Positions 1 to 8,280 of a stretch of 48,393 nucleotides of DNA are shown here, in pieces. The translations under genes were made by a program, and so were the position numbers. Source of the stretch: Rubellimicrobium sp. (lineage in GTDB: Bacteria; Pseudomonadota; Alphaproteobacteria; Rhodobacterales; Rhodobacteraceae). Position 1 is the stretch's first letter. Each line of letters starts with the position of its first letter. The notes below the pieces were generated by a model. It made no database searches, was not told the origin of the DNA, and worked only from the letters and a program-made list of their open reading frames with translations. Where the stretch lies: assembly GCA_019454835.1 (NCBI GenBank), contig JACFNP010000023.1:1-48393 (forward strand), written 5' to 3'.

Positions 1-362
1 TCGGTCACCTGCTTGCCGTCGCGCAGCTTGATCGCGTCCTTGCCGATCAGGTCGATGCGGCTGATGTGGCTGTCAAGGTTGACCCGCACGCAGGGCCAGT
101 TCAGCCGCGCCGCCACCTGTTCGATATGGGTCGACTTGCCGGTGCCGTGATAGCCCTGGATCATCACCCGGCGGTTGTAGGCAAAGCCCGCAAGGATCGC
201 GAGCGTGGTGTCGGGGTCGAACTTGTAGGTCGGGTCGATGTCGGGGACGCGCTCGGTGCGGGTGGCGAAACCCTTCACCTTCATGTCGGCGTCGATGCCG
301 AAGACCTCGTCGAGCGCGATATCCTCGGTCGGTTTCACCTGCGTCTCGCCCGTCTCGGCCAT
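1..362 (-). CDS. cobS: cobaltochelatase subunit CobS (5' part, runs off the left edge)
   Basis: This is the N-terminal ~120 residues of CobS, the AAA+ ATPase subunit of the aerobic cobaltochelatase CobNST, which inserts cobalt into hydrogenobyrinic acid a,c-diamide in the cytoplasm. The start is the ATG at 362-360. Visible are the family N-terminal block (DIDPTYKFDPDTTLAILAGF, residues 41-60) and a Walker A motif GYHGTGKS at residues 70-77, followed by the conserved stretch around DLIGKDAIKLRDGKQV. The rest of the ATPase, including Walker B, lies outside the window. CobQ of the same pathway is encoded at 38828. A J-domain protein and bolA lie about 2 kb away, a neighbourhood I associate with cobS in Rhodobacterales. 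Confidence 0.95.
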   Translation of the reverse strand, partial: MAETGETQVKPTEDIALDEVFGIDADMKVKGFATRTERVPDIDPTYKFDPDTTLAILAGFAYNRRVMIQGYHGTGKSTHIEQVAARLNWPCVRVNLDSHISRIDLIGKDAIKLRDGKQVT

Positions 363-463
363 CGCTTTACCCCTTCGCAGAACCCGACCCTCTTCCCCCA
401 TCTGCCAGCGGGCTGCAAGGGCGGGCGTTGCCGTTGCAGGGCGATCGGGCGCGCGGCATGTTC

Positions 464-553
464 CGTCATTGCGAGAAGGCGAAGCCGACGAAGCAACCCC
501 GATGCTGTTAATCAAGCGGTCGGGATTGCTTCGGCTTGGGCCTCGCAATGACG
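464..553 (+). repeat. palindromic repeat, loop type A
   Basis: Core palindrome with ends CGTCATTGCGAG and CTCGCAATGACG. The right side of the loop reads AAGCGGTCGGG. The left flank (441-463) carries the outer arm GATCGGGCG, and 595-614 carries its inverted counterpart CGCCCGATTGCC. It fills most of the gap between cobS and the next gene. Confidence 0.9.
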
Positions 554-626
554 GGGATATTGCGGGCGAAGACGCCGTGCCAACCCGCGTTGAGCGCTTC
601 GCCCGATTGCCCCGGTTGCCATTGCC

Positions 627-1547
627 ATGGCCCCGACGCAGTCTTGCGGCAGGGCAGGATACGGCGGGCGGGATGCGGTGGGCAGGGTAGCGGAGGCGCC
701 GGACACGGAATCGCTGATCGCCCGCGTTGCGGCGGGCGAACGGGTGGCACTGGCCGCGCTGGTCGCGCGCGACGGTGCCCGCATCAACGGTCTGTGCCGG
801 CGCCACGGCGGCAAGGGGGCCGATGCGCTGTTCGGGCGCATCTGGGTGGCCGTCTGGCAGGCGGCCCCCGGCTTCGCCGCGAGCGGCCTGACCGGAGACG
901 ACTGGCTGACGCTGCTGGCGCGCGAGGTGATCGTCGCGGAGCTTCGCGCTGCCCGTGCCGCGCAGGCGCAGGACGATGTCGCCCGCCTCGCCGATCTGCC
1001 GCCGCTCTTGCCGCGTGCTGGCGTGCTGGCGCCCTGCCTTGCGGCGCTGCCGGACGACGCGGCCGAGGCCGTCACCCGCGCCATCGAGACCGGCGAGACC
1101 GAGGCCGGGCTGGCGCTGCGTTTCGGGATGCCGCCCGAGGCGATGGCGCATATGCTCGACGGGGCGCTGTCGGCGCTTGATCGCTGCTTGGGGGGCGAGG
1201 GCGGCAGCGCGGCGGCGCGGCTCGTGCTCGGGCTGGCCACGGATCAGGCCGCGCGGGCCTTCACCGAAGCCGCATCGGACGATCCGCTGTTGCGCGCGGG
1301 CCGGGCGCGCTGGGCACATGCGGTCGCGGGCGCCTTCACGGCACCGCCCGCCGCACCCGCGCCCGGTGCGGTGGCGCGCATCAACCGGCGGCTCTTCGAC
1401 GAGGAAGGCGGCGGCATCCTGCGCCGGGTCGGGCTGATCCCGTCGCTGGTGGCGGCGCTGATCGGGGCGCTGATCCTCGTGTGGCTTGGCGGCGGCACCG
1501 ATCCGCTGGGCGAACCGCTGGCACCGTCCGAGGCCCCCGCCGACTGA
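627..1547 (+). CDS. ECF sigma-like domain fused to RskA-like anti-sigma domain, single-pass membrane protein
   Basis: A 306-residue protein I cannot assign to a named gene. Residues ~28-75 (from LIARVAAGERVALAALVAR) resemble sigma region 2. Residues ~150-190 (from LPDDAAEAV to LDRCLGG) resemble the helix-turn-helix of sigma region 4. Residues ~198-260 (from AARLVLGLATDQAARAF to APGAVARINRRLF) resemble the N-terminal domain of RskA-type anti-sigma factors. One hydrophobic helix (~272-290) follows, with a very short tail. The polypeptide therefore reads like a degenerate sigma factor joined to its own anti-sigma factor; this is inferred from sequence resemblance only. GTG at 678 is an alternative start, because the first 17 codons abut repeat-derived DNA and lack a clear ribosome binding site. 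The membrane protein gene at 1649 follows on the same strand. Confidence 0.7.
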   Translation: MAPTQSCGRAGYGGRDAVGRVAEAPDTESLIARVAAGERVALAALVARDGARINGLCRRHGGKGADALFGRIWVAVWQAAPGFAASGLTGDDWLTLLAREVIVAELRAARAAQAQDDVARLADLPPLLPRAGVLAPCLAALPDDAAEAVTRAIETGETEAGLALRFGMPPEAMAHMLDGALSALDRCLGGEGGSAAARLVLGLATDQAARAFTEAASDDPLLRAGRARWAHAVAGAFTAPPAAPAPGAVARINRRLFDEEGGGILRRVGLIPSLVAALIGALILVWLGGGTDPLGEPLAPSEAPAD

Positions 1548-1648
1548 TCCCGCGCGGTCTTGGCAAGGCCGCGCTGTCGCCACGCCTCTGCCCCAATCGA
1601 AACCGATCCCGGCCCGGCGCACTGGCGGCGCCACCTGGAGAAACCTGC

Positions 1649-2131
1649 ATGATCCGACCCTCTCGCCTCCGTCTGCGACCCAGTCGGGGCGAGAGGCTGC
1701 GCCTTGCCGCCCTGCTGCTGGGCGGCGTGGTCGGTGCCGCGCTGTGCGTGGCCTCGGTCGACGCGCTGGACGGGGTCGAGGGGCTGCCCGGCGGCGGATG
1801 GCGCGACCTGTGGCGGCTGGTGGCGGGCTTTGCCGGGACCACGGGGCTGCTGTGGCTGAACCGGGGCCGTTTCGGCTGGCCGGGCTGGCGCGGCTGGATG
1901 GTCATGGCGGGCGGCGCGCTGATGGTGACGCTGTTCGCGCCGGTCGCGGTCGGCACGCTGGTGCTGCCGCTTTACGGCACGATGTTCGGACCGCTGGCAC
2001 TGACCGTGACCTTCCTGCGCAGCCCGGCGCTGGCGGCGCTGTGGGTCGTCACCCTTGTCGTCGGGCACCGGCTGAGCATGACATACCGGCGGGAACGCGC
2101 GACGATCTTCTTTCCGCGCGCGCCGCGCTGA
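1649..2131 (+). CDS. small integral membrane protein of unknown function
   Basis: A 160-residue protein with an Arg-rich N-terminus and about four hydrophobic segments (roughly residues 18-38, 56-72, 80-105 and 112-145), ending in a basic tail. I do not recognise a family. The ATG at 1649 is chosen because GGAG lies 9 bases upstream; the frame stays open further upstream but without such a signal. It lies 101 bp after the sigma/anti-sigma-like gene on the same strand, so the two may be cotranscribed. A palindromic repeat follows the stop codon. Confidence 0.6.
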   Translation: MIRPSRLRLRPSRGERLRLAALLLGGVVGAALCVASVDALDGVEGLPGGGWRDLWRLVAGFAGTTGLLWLNRGRFGWPGWRGWMVMAGGALMVTLFAPVAVGTLVLPLYGTMFGPLALTVTFLRSPALAALWVVTLVVGHRLSMTYRRERATIFFPRAPR

Positions 2132-2177
2132 GGCGGGTCGCGGGCGTCAAATCAGGGCAATCGGCGGCTGCATCTTC

Positions 2178-2266
2178 CGTCATTGCGAGGAGCCGGAGGC
2201 GACGCGGCAACCCCGATGTTGTGTATGAGCGGTCGGGGTTGCTTCGGCTTGCGCCTCGCAATGACG
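2178..2266 (+). repeat. palindromic repeat, loop type A
   Basis: Complete copy between two convergent genes. The left arm uses the CCGGAGGC variant. It is flanked by outer arms: AGGGCAATCGG on the left (2153-2164) and CGCCCGATTGCCCT on the right (2279-2292). The right flank continues to GCCGTTTGAC, echoing GCGTCAAATC on the left. Confidence 0.9.
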
Positions 2267-2333
2267 GGGGAAGCAACTCGCCCGATTGCCCTGGCGTCAG
2301 ATGTTGCCGTTTGACCGCGCGCCGCGCCGAGGT

Positions 2334-2969
2334 TCATTCCCCTTCGGGGAAGTGGCGGCTGTCCTTGAGCTGTTCCCAGGCCCAGACCACCTCGGACAGT
2401 TGTTCCTCCTGGCTGCGGTCGCCGCCGTTCATGTCGGGGTGCAGCACCTTGATGAGCGCGCGATAGGCACGGCGGATGTCCTTGCGGGTGGCGCCAGCCT
2501 CGACATCGAGGATTTCCACCGCGCGCCGTTCGGTGGGCGGCAGGCGGCGCAGCCCGCTGTCCTTGCGGCCGCGGTTGCGGGTGGCGTTGTCGCCCAGCAC
2601 CTCATGCGCGTCGTTCACGCCCAGCCGTGCCCAGGCGCGCTGTTCCTCGCTCGGGCGCAGCGGGCGCGTGCCGCGTTCCCAGACGCGGTCGCGTTCGGTC
2701 TGGTCGAGCCATTCTTCCTCGGTCACGCTGTCGAAGAAGTTCCAGCGCAGGTTGTATTCGCGCACGTGGTCCTTGCAGAACCAGTAGTAGTCATCCAGCG
2801 AGTCGGGCGACTTGGGCGCGCGGAACTTGCCCGGCAGATCGCAGCCGGGCTGATCGCAGCGCCGCGTCGATGTCTCGAACGCGCCGGTCTGGCTGCGCCG
2901 CCCGCGCGGATTGCGCTTCTTGGCGGCGGATACCGAAATGTCGAACCCGAACGGGTCGTCCTTGACCAT
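2334..2969 (-). CDS. J-domain (DnaJ-like) protein
   Basis: A 211-residue protein with a C-terminal J domain (~149-205) that contains the essential HPD tripeptide at 177-179, so it should stimulate an Hsp70 (DnaK-type) ATPase. The N-terminal ~145 residues lack the Gly/Phe and zinc-finger regions of classical DnaJ. They carry C38, C43, C65 and H68, a plausible small zinc site (inference). Start ATG 2969-2967 has AGGGAGA just upstream. It is divergent from bolA (120 bp apart) and near cobS, a conserved alphaproteobacterial grouping as far as I know. It is not the main chaperone dnaJ; client proteins are unknown. Confidence 0.88.
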   Translation of the reverse strand: MVKDDPFGFDISVSAAKKRNPRGRRSQTGAFETSTRRCDQPGCDLPGKFRAPKSPDSLDDYYWFCKDHVREYNLRWNFFDSVTEEEWLDQTERDRVWERGTRPLRPSEEQRAWARLGVNDAHEVLGDNATRNRGRKDSGLRRLPPTERRAVEILDVEAGATRKDIRRAYRALIKVLHPDMNGGDRSQEEQLSEVVWAWEQLKDSRHFPEGE

Positions 2970-3089
2970 GTCGATCTCCCTGGCCGTGGGTCTGGGGCTT
3001 CCGATTCGGGGCCGGTCGGGGGCCTTTCCGATTCCGGCTGGTCAGTCTAAAGCAAGCGCGCCGGGATTGAAGGGCTGAAAGGTAAAATT

Positions 3090-3344
3090 ATGACCATCGA
3101 GACCGAGATGCGCGCGGCGCTTGAGGCGGCCTTCAGCCCTGCGACCCTCGAAGTGGTGAACCAGAGCCATCTGCACAAGGGGCATCCGGGCGACGACGGC
3201 TCGGGCGAGAGCCATTGGGCCGTGGTGATCTCGGCCCCGCAACTGGCCGCGATGAGCCGCGTCGAGCGCCATCGCGCCGTCCACGCCGCACTGGGCCCGG
3301 CGATCCTGGACCGGATTCACGCGCTGAGCCTGGACGTGAGCTGA
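3090..3344 (+). CDS. bolA: BolA family protein
   Basis: An 84-residue protein of normal BolA length. Visible family features are the NQSHLHKGH segment (residues ~25-33), the core strand WAVVISAPQLAAMSRVERHR (~44-63) and the VHAALG helix. BolA proteins partner with monothiol glutaredoxins in iron-sulfur cluster handling or act in stress and morphology control. The ribosome binding site GAAAGG lies ~10 bases before ATG 3090. It is divergent from the J-domain gene. A truncated palindromic repeat begins ~10 bases after the stop codon. Confidence 0.93.
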   Translation: MTIETEMRAALEAAFSPATLEVVNQSHLHKGHPGDDGSGESHWAVVISAPQLAAMSRVERHRAVHAALGPAILDRIHALSLDVS

Positions 3345-3354
3345 GCGGGGGGGC

Positions 3355-3396
3355 GGCACCCGGCATGGATTGCTTCGCCTGCGGCTCGCAATGACG
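3355..3396 (+). repeat. palindromic repeat, truncated (right half of a type B copy)
   Basis: Only the right half is present: part of the B loop (GGCACCCGGCATGGATTGC) and the right arm ending CTCGCAATGACG. The left half is missing where the bolA stop codon lies. Confidence 0.75.
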
Positions 3397-3403
3397 GGGG
3401 TAT

Positions 3404-3490
3404 CGTCATTGCGAGGAGGCGCCAGCCGACGAAGCAACCCCGATGTCGTGTGCGAGCGGTCGGGGTTGCTTCACGGCGTTCGCAATGACG
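3404..3490 (+). repeat. palindromic repeat, loop type A
   Basis: Complete copy with loop CGATGTCGTGTGCGAGCGG. The right arm is atypical (GCTTCACGGCGTTCGCAATG) and resembles the copy at 43654 in having a shortened, TTC-containing arm. Confidence 0.85.
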
Positions 3491-3553
3491 GTGTCGCCAC
3501 CTGCGGCACCGCCGCGCTTGACATCGGGCCGCCCTCTGCGGTCAGTCGCGGCC

Positions 3554-4156
3554 ATGACCGACGCCCGCCACCATACCCCGCTCGAGGACGCACAGGGCCT
3601 GGCCTTCGGCGTCACGATGGCCGGGTTTGCCATTGTCCTGCTCACCCATCTGGGGTTCGTGACCGGACAGACGGCGGGGCTGGCGGTGCTGATTTCCTAT
3701 GCGACGGGCTACAGCTTCGGCGTGGTGTTCTTCGTCATCAACCTGCCGTTCTACTGGCTGGGCTGGCGGCGGATGGGGGCGGCGTTCATCGTCAAGACCT
3801 TCATCGCCGTGGCGGGGCTGTCGATCGTCACCCGCTATGTCCCCGGCTGGTTCGAGATCGGGGCGGTGAACCCGTGGTTCGGGGCGGTGCTGTTCGGCCT
3901 GCTGTCCGGCTCGGCGCTGCTGGCGCTGTTCCGGCACAACGCCAGCCTCGGCGGCATCGGCATCCTGGCGCTGATCGTGCAGGATCGCACCGGCTTTCGC
4001 GCGGGCAACACGCAGCTTGTCTTCGATGCGGCGCTGTTCGTCGCGGCGCTGTTCATTCTTGACCTCGCCACGGTCGGCTTCTCGTTTCTGGGTGCGGTGG
4101 TGGTGAATCTGGTGATCGCCATCAACCACCGCCGCGACCGCTACATCGTCGCTTGA
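3554..4156 (+). CDS. YitT family membrane protein
   Basis: A 200-residue polytopic membrane protein with about five to six hydrophobic segments (near 20-40, 50-68, 76-95, 105-125 and 155-185). The YitT family (old DUF161) features seen are an early conserved GxxxGF helix, the GQTAGLAVLISYATGYSFG stretch and an ASLGGIGILAL loop. The function of the family is unknown; some members are annotated as transporters without proof. The start at ATG 3554 avoids the repeat just upstream, which an earlier in-frame start would translate. The SMR gene follows after 31 bp, so they may be cotranscribed. Confidence 0.85.
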   Translation: MTDARHHTPLEDAQGLAFGVTMAGFAIVLLTHLGFVTGQTAGLAVLISYATGYSFGVVFFVINLPFYWLGWRRMGAAFIVKTFIAVAGLSIVTRYVPGWFEIGAVNPWFGAVLFGLLSGSALLALFRHNASLGGIGILALIVQDRTGFRAGNTQLVFDAALFVAALFILDLATVGFSFLGAVVVNLVIAINHRRDRYIVA

Positions 4157-4187
4157 CCGCGCCGCGCCCCGGTGCCAAGCCGCCGCC

Positions 4188-4520
4188 ATGACCCGCATCT
4201 ACATCATCCTCGCCCTTGCCATCGCCGCCGAAGTCGTTGCCACCTCGGCCCTGCGCGCGAGCGAGCAGTTCACCCGGCTCTGGCCCTCGCTCGTGGTGAT
4301 CGGCGGCTATATGGCGGCCTTCTACGGCCTGTCGATGGCGGTGCGGGTGATCCCGACCGGGATCGTCTATGCGGTCTGGTCGGGCCTCGGCATCGTGCTC
4401 GTGGCGCTGGTCGGGTTGTTCCTCGGGCAGAAGCTGGACCTGCCCGCAGCCATCGGCATCGCGATGATCCTTGGTGGCGTGCTGGTGATAAACCTGTTCT
4501 CGGCTGCCGCCGGACATTGA
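4188..4520 (+). CDS. small multidrug resistance (SMR) efflux protein, EmrE-like
   Basis: A 110-residue inner-membrane protein with four transmembrane helices, the standard SMR length. E15 in AIAAEVVATSAL corresponds to the essential proton/drug-coupling Glu14 of EmrE. The segments ASEQFTRLWPS and YAVWSGLGIVLV match the EmrE-type rather than the SugE/Gdx-type signatures. It likely works as a dimer exporting cationic compounds in exchange for protons. It lies 31 bp behind the YitT-like gene. Confidence 0.92.
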   Translation: MTRIYIILALAIAAEVVATSALRASEQFTRLWPSLVVIGGYMAAFYGLSMAVRVIPTGIVYAVWSGLGIVLVALVGLFLGQKLDLPAAIGIAMILGGVLVINLFSAAAGH

Positions 4521-4587
4521 CGGGGCACTGGCGTTCCGCCCGCCGAACCCGTAAAGGCCGGGCGCAACCCCCATCCCCGAGAGACCC

Positions 4588-6405
4588 ATGTCGTTTCGCA
4601 ACATCGCCATCATCGCCCACGTCGATCATGGCAAGACCACGCTCGTCGACCAGCTCCTGCGCCAGTCCGGCACCTGGCGTGAAAATCAGGACGTGGGCGA
4701 GCGCGTCATGGACTCGGGCGACATCGAGCGCGAGCGCGGCATCACCATCCTCGCCAAGGCCACTTCGGTCGAATGGGGCGGCGTGCGCATCAACATCGTC
4801 GACACGCCCGGCCACGCCGATTTCGGCGGCGAGGTCGAGCGTATCCTTGGCATGGTCGACGGCGTCTGCCTGCTGGTCGATGCCGCCGAGGGGTCGATGC
4901 CGCAGACCAAGTTCGTCACGCAGAAGGCGCTGGCGCTGGGGCTGCGGCCCATCGTGGTGCTCAACAAGGTCGACAAGGCCGATGCCGAACCCGACCGGGT
5001 GCTCAATGAGGTCTTCGACCTGTTCGCCAATCTCGGCGCCAGTGACGAGCAGCTCGATTTCCCGCATCTCTATGCCTCGGGCCGCTCGGGCTGGGCGGAC
5101 GAAACGCTCGACGGGCCGCGCAAGGATCTGTCGGCGCTGTTCGCGCTGGTGCTGCGCCATGTGCCCGAACCCGCGCAGGTCGCGCGCCGGGACGAGCCGT
5201 TCAGGATGCTGGCGACGACCCTTGGCCATGACCCGTTCCTGGGCCGCATCCTGACCGGGCGGGTGGAATCGGGCACGCTGGCGCCCGGCGCCACCGTCAA
5301 GGCACTGTCACGCACCGGCGAGCGGCTCGAGCAGTTCCGCGTCTCGCGCATCCTCGCGTTTCGCGGGCTGGGGCAGCAGCCGCTTGATCTGGCCGAGGCG
5401 GGCGACATCGTGACGCTGGCGGGGATGTCCAAGGCCACCGTCGCCGACACGATCTGCGCTGCCGAAGTGGACGCACCGCTGCCCGCGCAGCCCATCGACC
5501 CGCCGACCATTTCCGTCACCTTCGGCATCAACGACAGCCCGCTGGCGGGCCGCGACGGCAAGAAGGTGCAGTCGCGCGTCATCCGCGAACGCCTGCTGCG
5601 CGAGGCCGAATCGAACGTCGCCATCCGTGTCACCGACACGCCGGGTGGCGAGGCGTTCGAGGTCGCGGGCCGGGGCGAATTGCAGATGGGCGTCCTGATC
5701 GAGAACATGCGCCGCGAGGGGTTCGAGCTGTCGATTTCCCGCCCGCGCGTCCTGATGCGCGAGGAAGGCGGCGCCACGCTGGAACCCGTCGAGGAAGTGA
5801 CCATCGACGTTGACGACGAATTCACCGGCGCCGTGGTGGAAAAGCTGACCGGCCCGCGCAAGGGCGAACTGTCCGACATGCGCCCCTCGGGCCATGGCAA
5901 GACGCGGATCGTGGCGCTGGTGCCCTCGCGCGGGCTGATCGGCTATCAGGGCGAATTCCTGACCGATACGCGCGGCTCGGGGGTGCTCAATCGCATCTTC
6001 CACGGCTGGGCGCCGCACAAGGGGCCGATCCAGGGCCGCAGGCAAGGCGTGCTGGTCAGCATCGGCAGCGGCGAGGCGGTCGCCTATGCGCTGTGGAACC
6101 TCGAAGATCGCGGCCGCATGTTCATCAACCCGCAGGACCCGGTCTACGAGGGCATGATCATTGGCGAACATTCGCGCGACAACGACCTCGAGGTGAACCC
6201 GCTGAAGGGCAAGAAGCTGACCAACATCCGCGCCTCGGGCACGGATGAAGCGGTGCGCCTGACCCCGCCGGTCATCATGTCGCTGGAACAGGCCATCGCC
6301 TATATCGACGACGACGAACTCGTCGAGGTGACCCCGCACGCGATCCGGTTGCGCAAGCGCTTCCTCGACCCGCACGAACGCAAGCGGATGGCCCGCGCGG
6401 GGTAG
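4588..6405 (+). CDS. typA: GTP-binding protein TypA/BipA
   Basis: A 605-residue translational GTPase of the usual BipA length. The N-terminal GTPase domain shows AHVDHGKTT (residues 10-18), [19 protein letters not shown] and NKVDKADA. An EF-Tu-like barrel domain, the EF-G domain III/V-like region and the BipA-specific C-terminal region ([17 protein letters not shown] ... [13 protein letters not shown]) follow. BipA binds the ribosome and assists 50S assembly and growth under stress or cold. The ATG at 4588 follows a GAGAG sequence. Three palindromic repeats start 8 bp after the stop codon. Confidence 0.97.
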   Translation: MSFRNIAIIAHVDHGKTTLVDQLLRQSGTWRENQDVGERVMDSGDIERERGITILAKATSVEWGGVRINIVDTPGHADFGGEVERILGMVDGVCLLVDAAEGSMPQTKFVTQKALALGLRPIVVLNKVDKADAEPDRVLNEVFDLFANLGASDEQLDFPHLYASGRSGWADETLDGPRKDLSALFALVLRHVPEPAQVARRDEPFRMLATTLGHDPFLGRILTGRVESGTLAPGATVKALSRTGERLEQFRVSRILAFRGLGQQPLDLAEAGDIVTLAGMSKATVADTICAAEVDAPLPAQPIDPPTISVTFGINDSPLAGRDGKKVQSRVIRERLLREAESNVAIRVTDTPGGEAFEVAGRGELQMGVLIENMRREGFELSISRPRVLMREEGGATLEPVEEVTIDVDDEFTGAVVEKLTGPRKGELSDMRPSGHGKTRIVALVPSRGLIGYQGEFLTDTRGSGVLNRIFHGWAPHKGPIQGRRQGVLVSIGSGEAVAYALWNLEDRGRMFINPQDPVYEGMIIGEHSRDNDLEVNPLKGKKLTNIRASGTDEAVRLTPPVIMSLEQAIAYIDDDELVEVTPHAIRLRKRFLDPHERKRMARAG

Positions 6406-6412
6406 GGTGTGG

Positions 6413-6501
6413 CGTCATTGCGAGGAGCCGCAGGCGACGCGGCAACCTCGATGTTGTGCGAGATGGATCGGGGTTGCTTCGGCTTGCGCCTCGCAATGAC
6501 G
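6413..6501 (+). repeat. palindromic repeat, loop type A
   Basis: First of three copies behind typA, starting 8 bp after the stop codon. The left arm uses the CCGCAGGC variant with GCGGC in place of GAAGC. The 6406-6770 interval holds only these three repeats and a terminator. Confidence 0.9.
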
Positions 6502-6510
6502 AATCCCCGC

Positions 6511-6598
6511 CGTCATTGCGAGGAGCCGCAGGCGACGAAGCAACCCCGATGTTGTATGTGAGCGGTCGAGGTTGCTTCGGCTTCGCCTCGCAATGACG
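6511..6598 (+). repeat. palindromic repeat, loop type A
   Basis: Second copy of the typA 3' cluster, 9 bp from the first. The left arm uses the CCGCAGGC variant and the loop is CGATGTTGTATGTGAGCGG. Confidence 0.9.
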
Positions 6599-6610
6599 AT
6601 CACCAAACCT

Positions 6611-6702
6611 CGTCATTGCGAGGAGCCGAAGGCGACGCGGCAATCCAAGGGGCCGGGTGCCGCGCCCGGAATGGATTGCTTCGCCTGCGGCTCGCAATGA
6701 CG
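6611..6702 (+). repeat. palindromic repeat, loop type B
   Basis: Third copy of the cluster. The centre has the B loop: AATCC, then GGCCGGGTGCCGCGCCCGG, then GGATT. The arms are CCGAAGGC on the left and GCCTGCGGC on the right. Confidence 0.9.
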
Positions 6703-6721
6703 ATTACGAGAGATGCGCACG

Positions 6722-6749
6722 AAAAAGGCGGGGCCGAGGCCCCGCCTTT
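6722..6749 (-). terminator. rho-independent terminator of the outer-membrane protein gene
   Basis: An 11-bp perfect stem (AAAGGCGGGGC / GCCCCGCCTTT) with a CTCG loop. On the minus strand it ends in a run of five T. It lies 22 bp beyond the stop codon of the gene at 6771-7394. Confidence 0.9.
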
Positions 6750-6770
6750 CGCGTTTCGTGATCGTTGCGA

Positions 6771-7394
6771 TCAGAATGCGTAGGACACGCGCAGGCCGAC
6801 GGCGTTGCCGGTTACATCGTAGTCGCTCGCGTCGAACTTGTTGAACTCGAAGTGCGTCACTTCGGCGCCCAGACGCCAGTTGTCGGTCAGGGCATAGTCA
6901 GCGCCGATGCCGTAGAGAACGCCATTCGACTTGTCGTCGTCTGCCGCCGTGAACTGGCCGCCACCGACCGAGACGTAGGGCAGGATACGGCCCATGTCAT
7001 AGCCGACGCGCAGCGAAGCGGCGACCAGCGACTTGCCGCCGATCGAGCTGCCGCCGGACGAATAGGTGATATCGGAAAGGTCATCGTAGCGCAGTTCACC
7101 GCCTACGACGAAACGGCCGAAGTCGTGCATATATCCGGCGTGTGCACCGTAATAGTTACCTGAAAACGAGACGCCTGCAGTTCCCGCGAGGCCGCTCGTG
7201 GACGAAGCATCAACATCTGCCACTCCGCCCTGCAGACCCGCATAAAACCCGCTCCAGTCGGCGCTCGGCTGGGCGACCGGGACGACGACGGGGACCTCGA
7301 CAACCGGCTCGGGGGCCGGGGCGGCGAGGCCGCCGGCCATGGCGGGGGCGGCAAGGGTGACGGCCGCAGAAGCGGCGAGAAGCTGGCGAAGCAT
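6771..7394 (-). CDS. outer-membrane beta-barrel protein (paralogue 1)
   Basis: A 207-residue exported protein. It has a signal peptide of ~21 residues ending in APAMA, a Pro/Val-rich linker (~22-45), then an eight-strand-like barrel beginning WSGFYAGLQGG. The C-terminus is RVSYAF, with the terminal Phe typical of BAM-assembled outer-membrane proteins. It is closely related to the next gene (7590-8180), sharing the signal region, the YMHDFGRFVVGGELRYDD-like block and the C-terminal block from DNWRLGAE. The exact function is unknown; it belongs with small porin-like or adhesin-like barrels. A strong terminator lies at 6722-6749. Ribosome binding site AGGAG before ATG 7394. Confidence 0.85.
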   Translation of the reverse strand: MLRQLLAASAAVTLAAPAMAGGLAAPAPEPVVEVPVVVPVAQPSADWSGFYAGLQGGVADVDASSTSGLAGTAGVSFSGNYYGAHAGYMHDFGRFVVGGELRYDDLSDITYSSGGSSIGGKSLVAASLRVGYDMGRILPYVSVGGGQFTAADDDKSNGVLYGIGADYALTDNWRLGAEVTHFEFNKFDASDYDVTGNAVGLRVSYAF

Positions 7395-7555
7395 GGGAGT
7401 CTCCTGATTTTCGTAGTCCGTCCTATCCGCCCTGTGGCGGGGACATGCCTGCCAGCTATGGTCTTGCGCGGGTGAAGTGAACCACGCGCGCGCAAATCGA
7501 CGGTCACGAGCCTGTGAGGCATCGCGCCAGCGCGGATTGTTGCCTGAGCGCGTCC

Positions 7556-7582
7556 GGCCGGGCGCCGCGCGGCACCCGGCCC
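7556..7582 (-). terminator. stable GC hairpin, possible weak terminator of paralogue 2
   Basis: A ~12-bp stem (GGCCGGGTGCCG with CGGCGCCCGGCC on the minus strand, one wobble pair) 8 bp beyond the stop codon of the gene at 7590. No T-run follows, so termination may be partial and allow read-through into the downstream paralogue. Confidence 0.45.
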
Positions 7583-7589
7583 GGTCGCG

Positions 7590-8180
7590 TCAGAAGCGGT
7601 AGGAGACCCGGATGCCCACGGCGTTGCCGGTGAGATCGTAACCGTAGCCTGCAAAATCCTTGAACTCGAAATGTGTGGCCTCCGCGCCCAGACGCCAGTG
7701 ATCGGTCATGGCGAACTCGACCCCGGCGCCATAGAGGATGCCGGTGTCCTTCCAGCCATTCTCCAGCGTCAACTGACCACCGCCCACCGCGACGAAGGGC
7801 ATGATGCGACCGGCATCATAGCCCGCGATGAGGCGCCCGGAGACCAGCGTGTCACCGTCGAACGACGAAATCCCGTTGGTCACCCCCGAGGCATCGCTGT
7901 AGCGCAATTCGCCGCCAAGAACGAAGCGCCCCAGATCGTGCAGATAGCCGACATGGCCGCCCCAGTAGGTGCCGCTCGAGTCATACCGCGACGACACGCT
8001 GTTTGAAAAATCCGCCTGCCCCGCCTGCACCCCGGCATAGAAGCCGGTCCAGTCGCGCGCCGCCGGAGCCGGGACGACCGGGACGACGACGACCGGCTCG
8101 GGTGCGGGTGCCAGACCGCCCGCCATCGCGGGTGCGGCCAGGACGACAGCCGCCGTTGCGGCCAGTATGCGCTTCAACAT
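7590..8180 (-). CDS. outer-membrane beta-barrel protein (paralogue 2)
   Basis: A 196-residue exported protein with signal peptide MLKRILAATAAVVLAAPAMA, a Pro/Val linker and a barrel starting DWTGFYAGVQAG. It ends VSYRF, with the terminal Phe of outer-membrane barrels. Like paralogue 1 it has GGHVGYLHDLGRFVLGGELR and a C-terminal half with DHWRLGAEATHFEFKDF. The two genes are tandem, 195 bp apart, and look like a local duplication. Ribosome binding site GGGAGGA before ATG 8180. A probable sigma-70 promoter lies at 8238-8265. Confidence 0.85.
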   Translation of the reverse strand: MLKRILAATAAVVLAAPAMAGGLAPAPEPVVVVPVVPAPAARDWTGFYAGVQAGQADFSNSVSSRYDSSGTYWGGHVGYLHDLGRFVLGGELRYSDASGVTNGISSFDGDTLVSGRLIAGYDAGRIMPFVAVGGGQLTLENGWKDTGILYGAGVEFAMTDHWRLGAEATHFEFKDFAGYGYDLTGNAVGIRVSYRF

Positions 8181-8237
8181 GTCCTCCCCCCAGGGATCGT
8201 GCCGACCCGACAGCCGGGGCGGCTGTTGCGATGGGCG

Positions 8238-8265
8238 ATTATCGTGCCGCGTTAATATTTACCAA
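8238..8265 (-). promoter_or_regulatory. probable sigma-70 promoter of paralogue 2
   Basis: On the minus strand TTGGTA, a 16-bp spacer and GATAAT, about 60 bp before the start codon, in a locally AT-rich patch. A 12-bp palindrome abuts the -35 side. Confidence 0.5.
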
Positions 8266-8268
8266 AAT

Positions 8269-8280
8269 CACGACTTCGTG
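8269..8280. promoter_or_regulatory. short palindrome next to the -35 box (possible operator)
   Basis: CACGACTTCGTG, with 5-bp inverted arms, lies three bases upstream of the -35 box of the barrel-protein promoter. It could bind a dimeric regulator; this is inference. Confidence 0.3.

Noticed and set aside
2152..2337. Small open frames running through the palindromic repeats (peptides such as VIARRRSRRSNPD or RGCFGFASQ)
   Set aside because: The same peptides reappear at every repeat simply because the repeat is translated. They lack consistent starts, ribosome binding sites or extension into domains.
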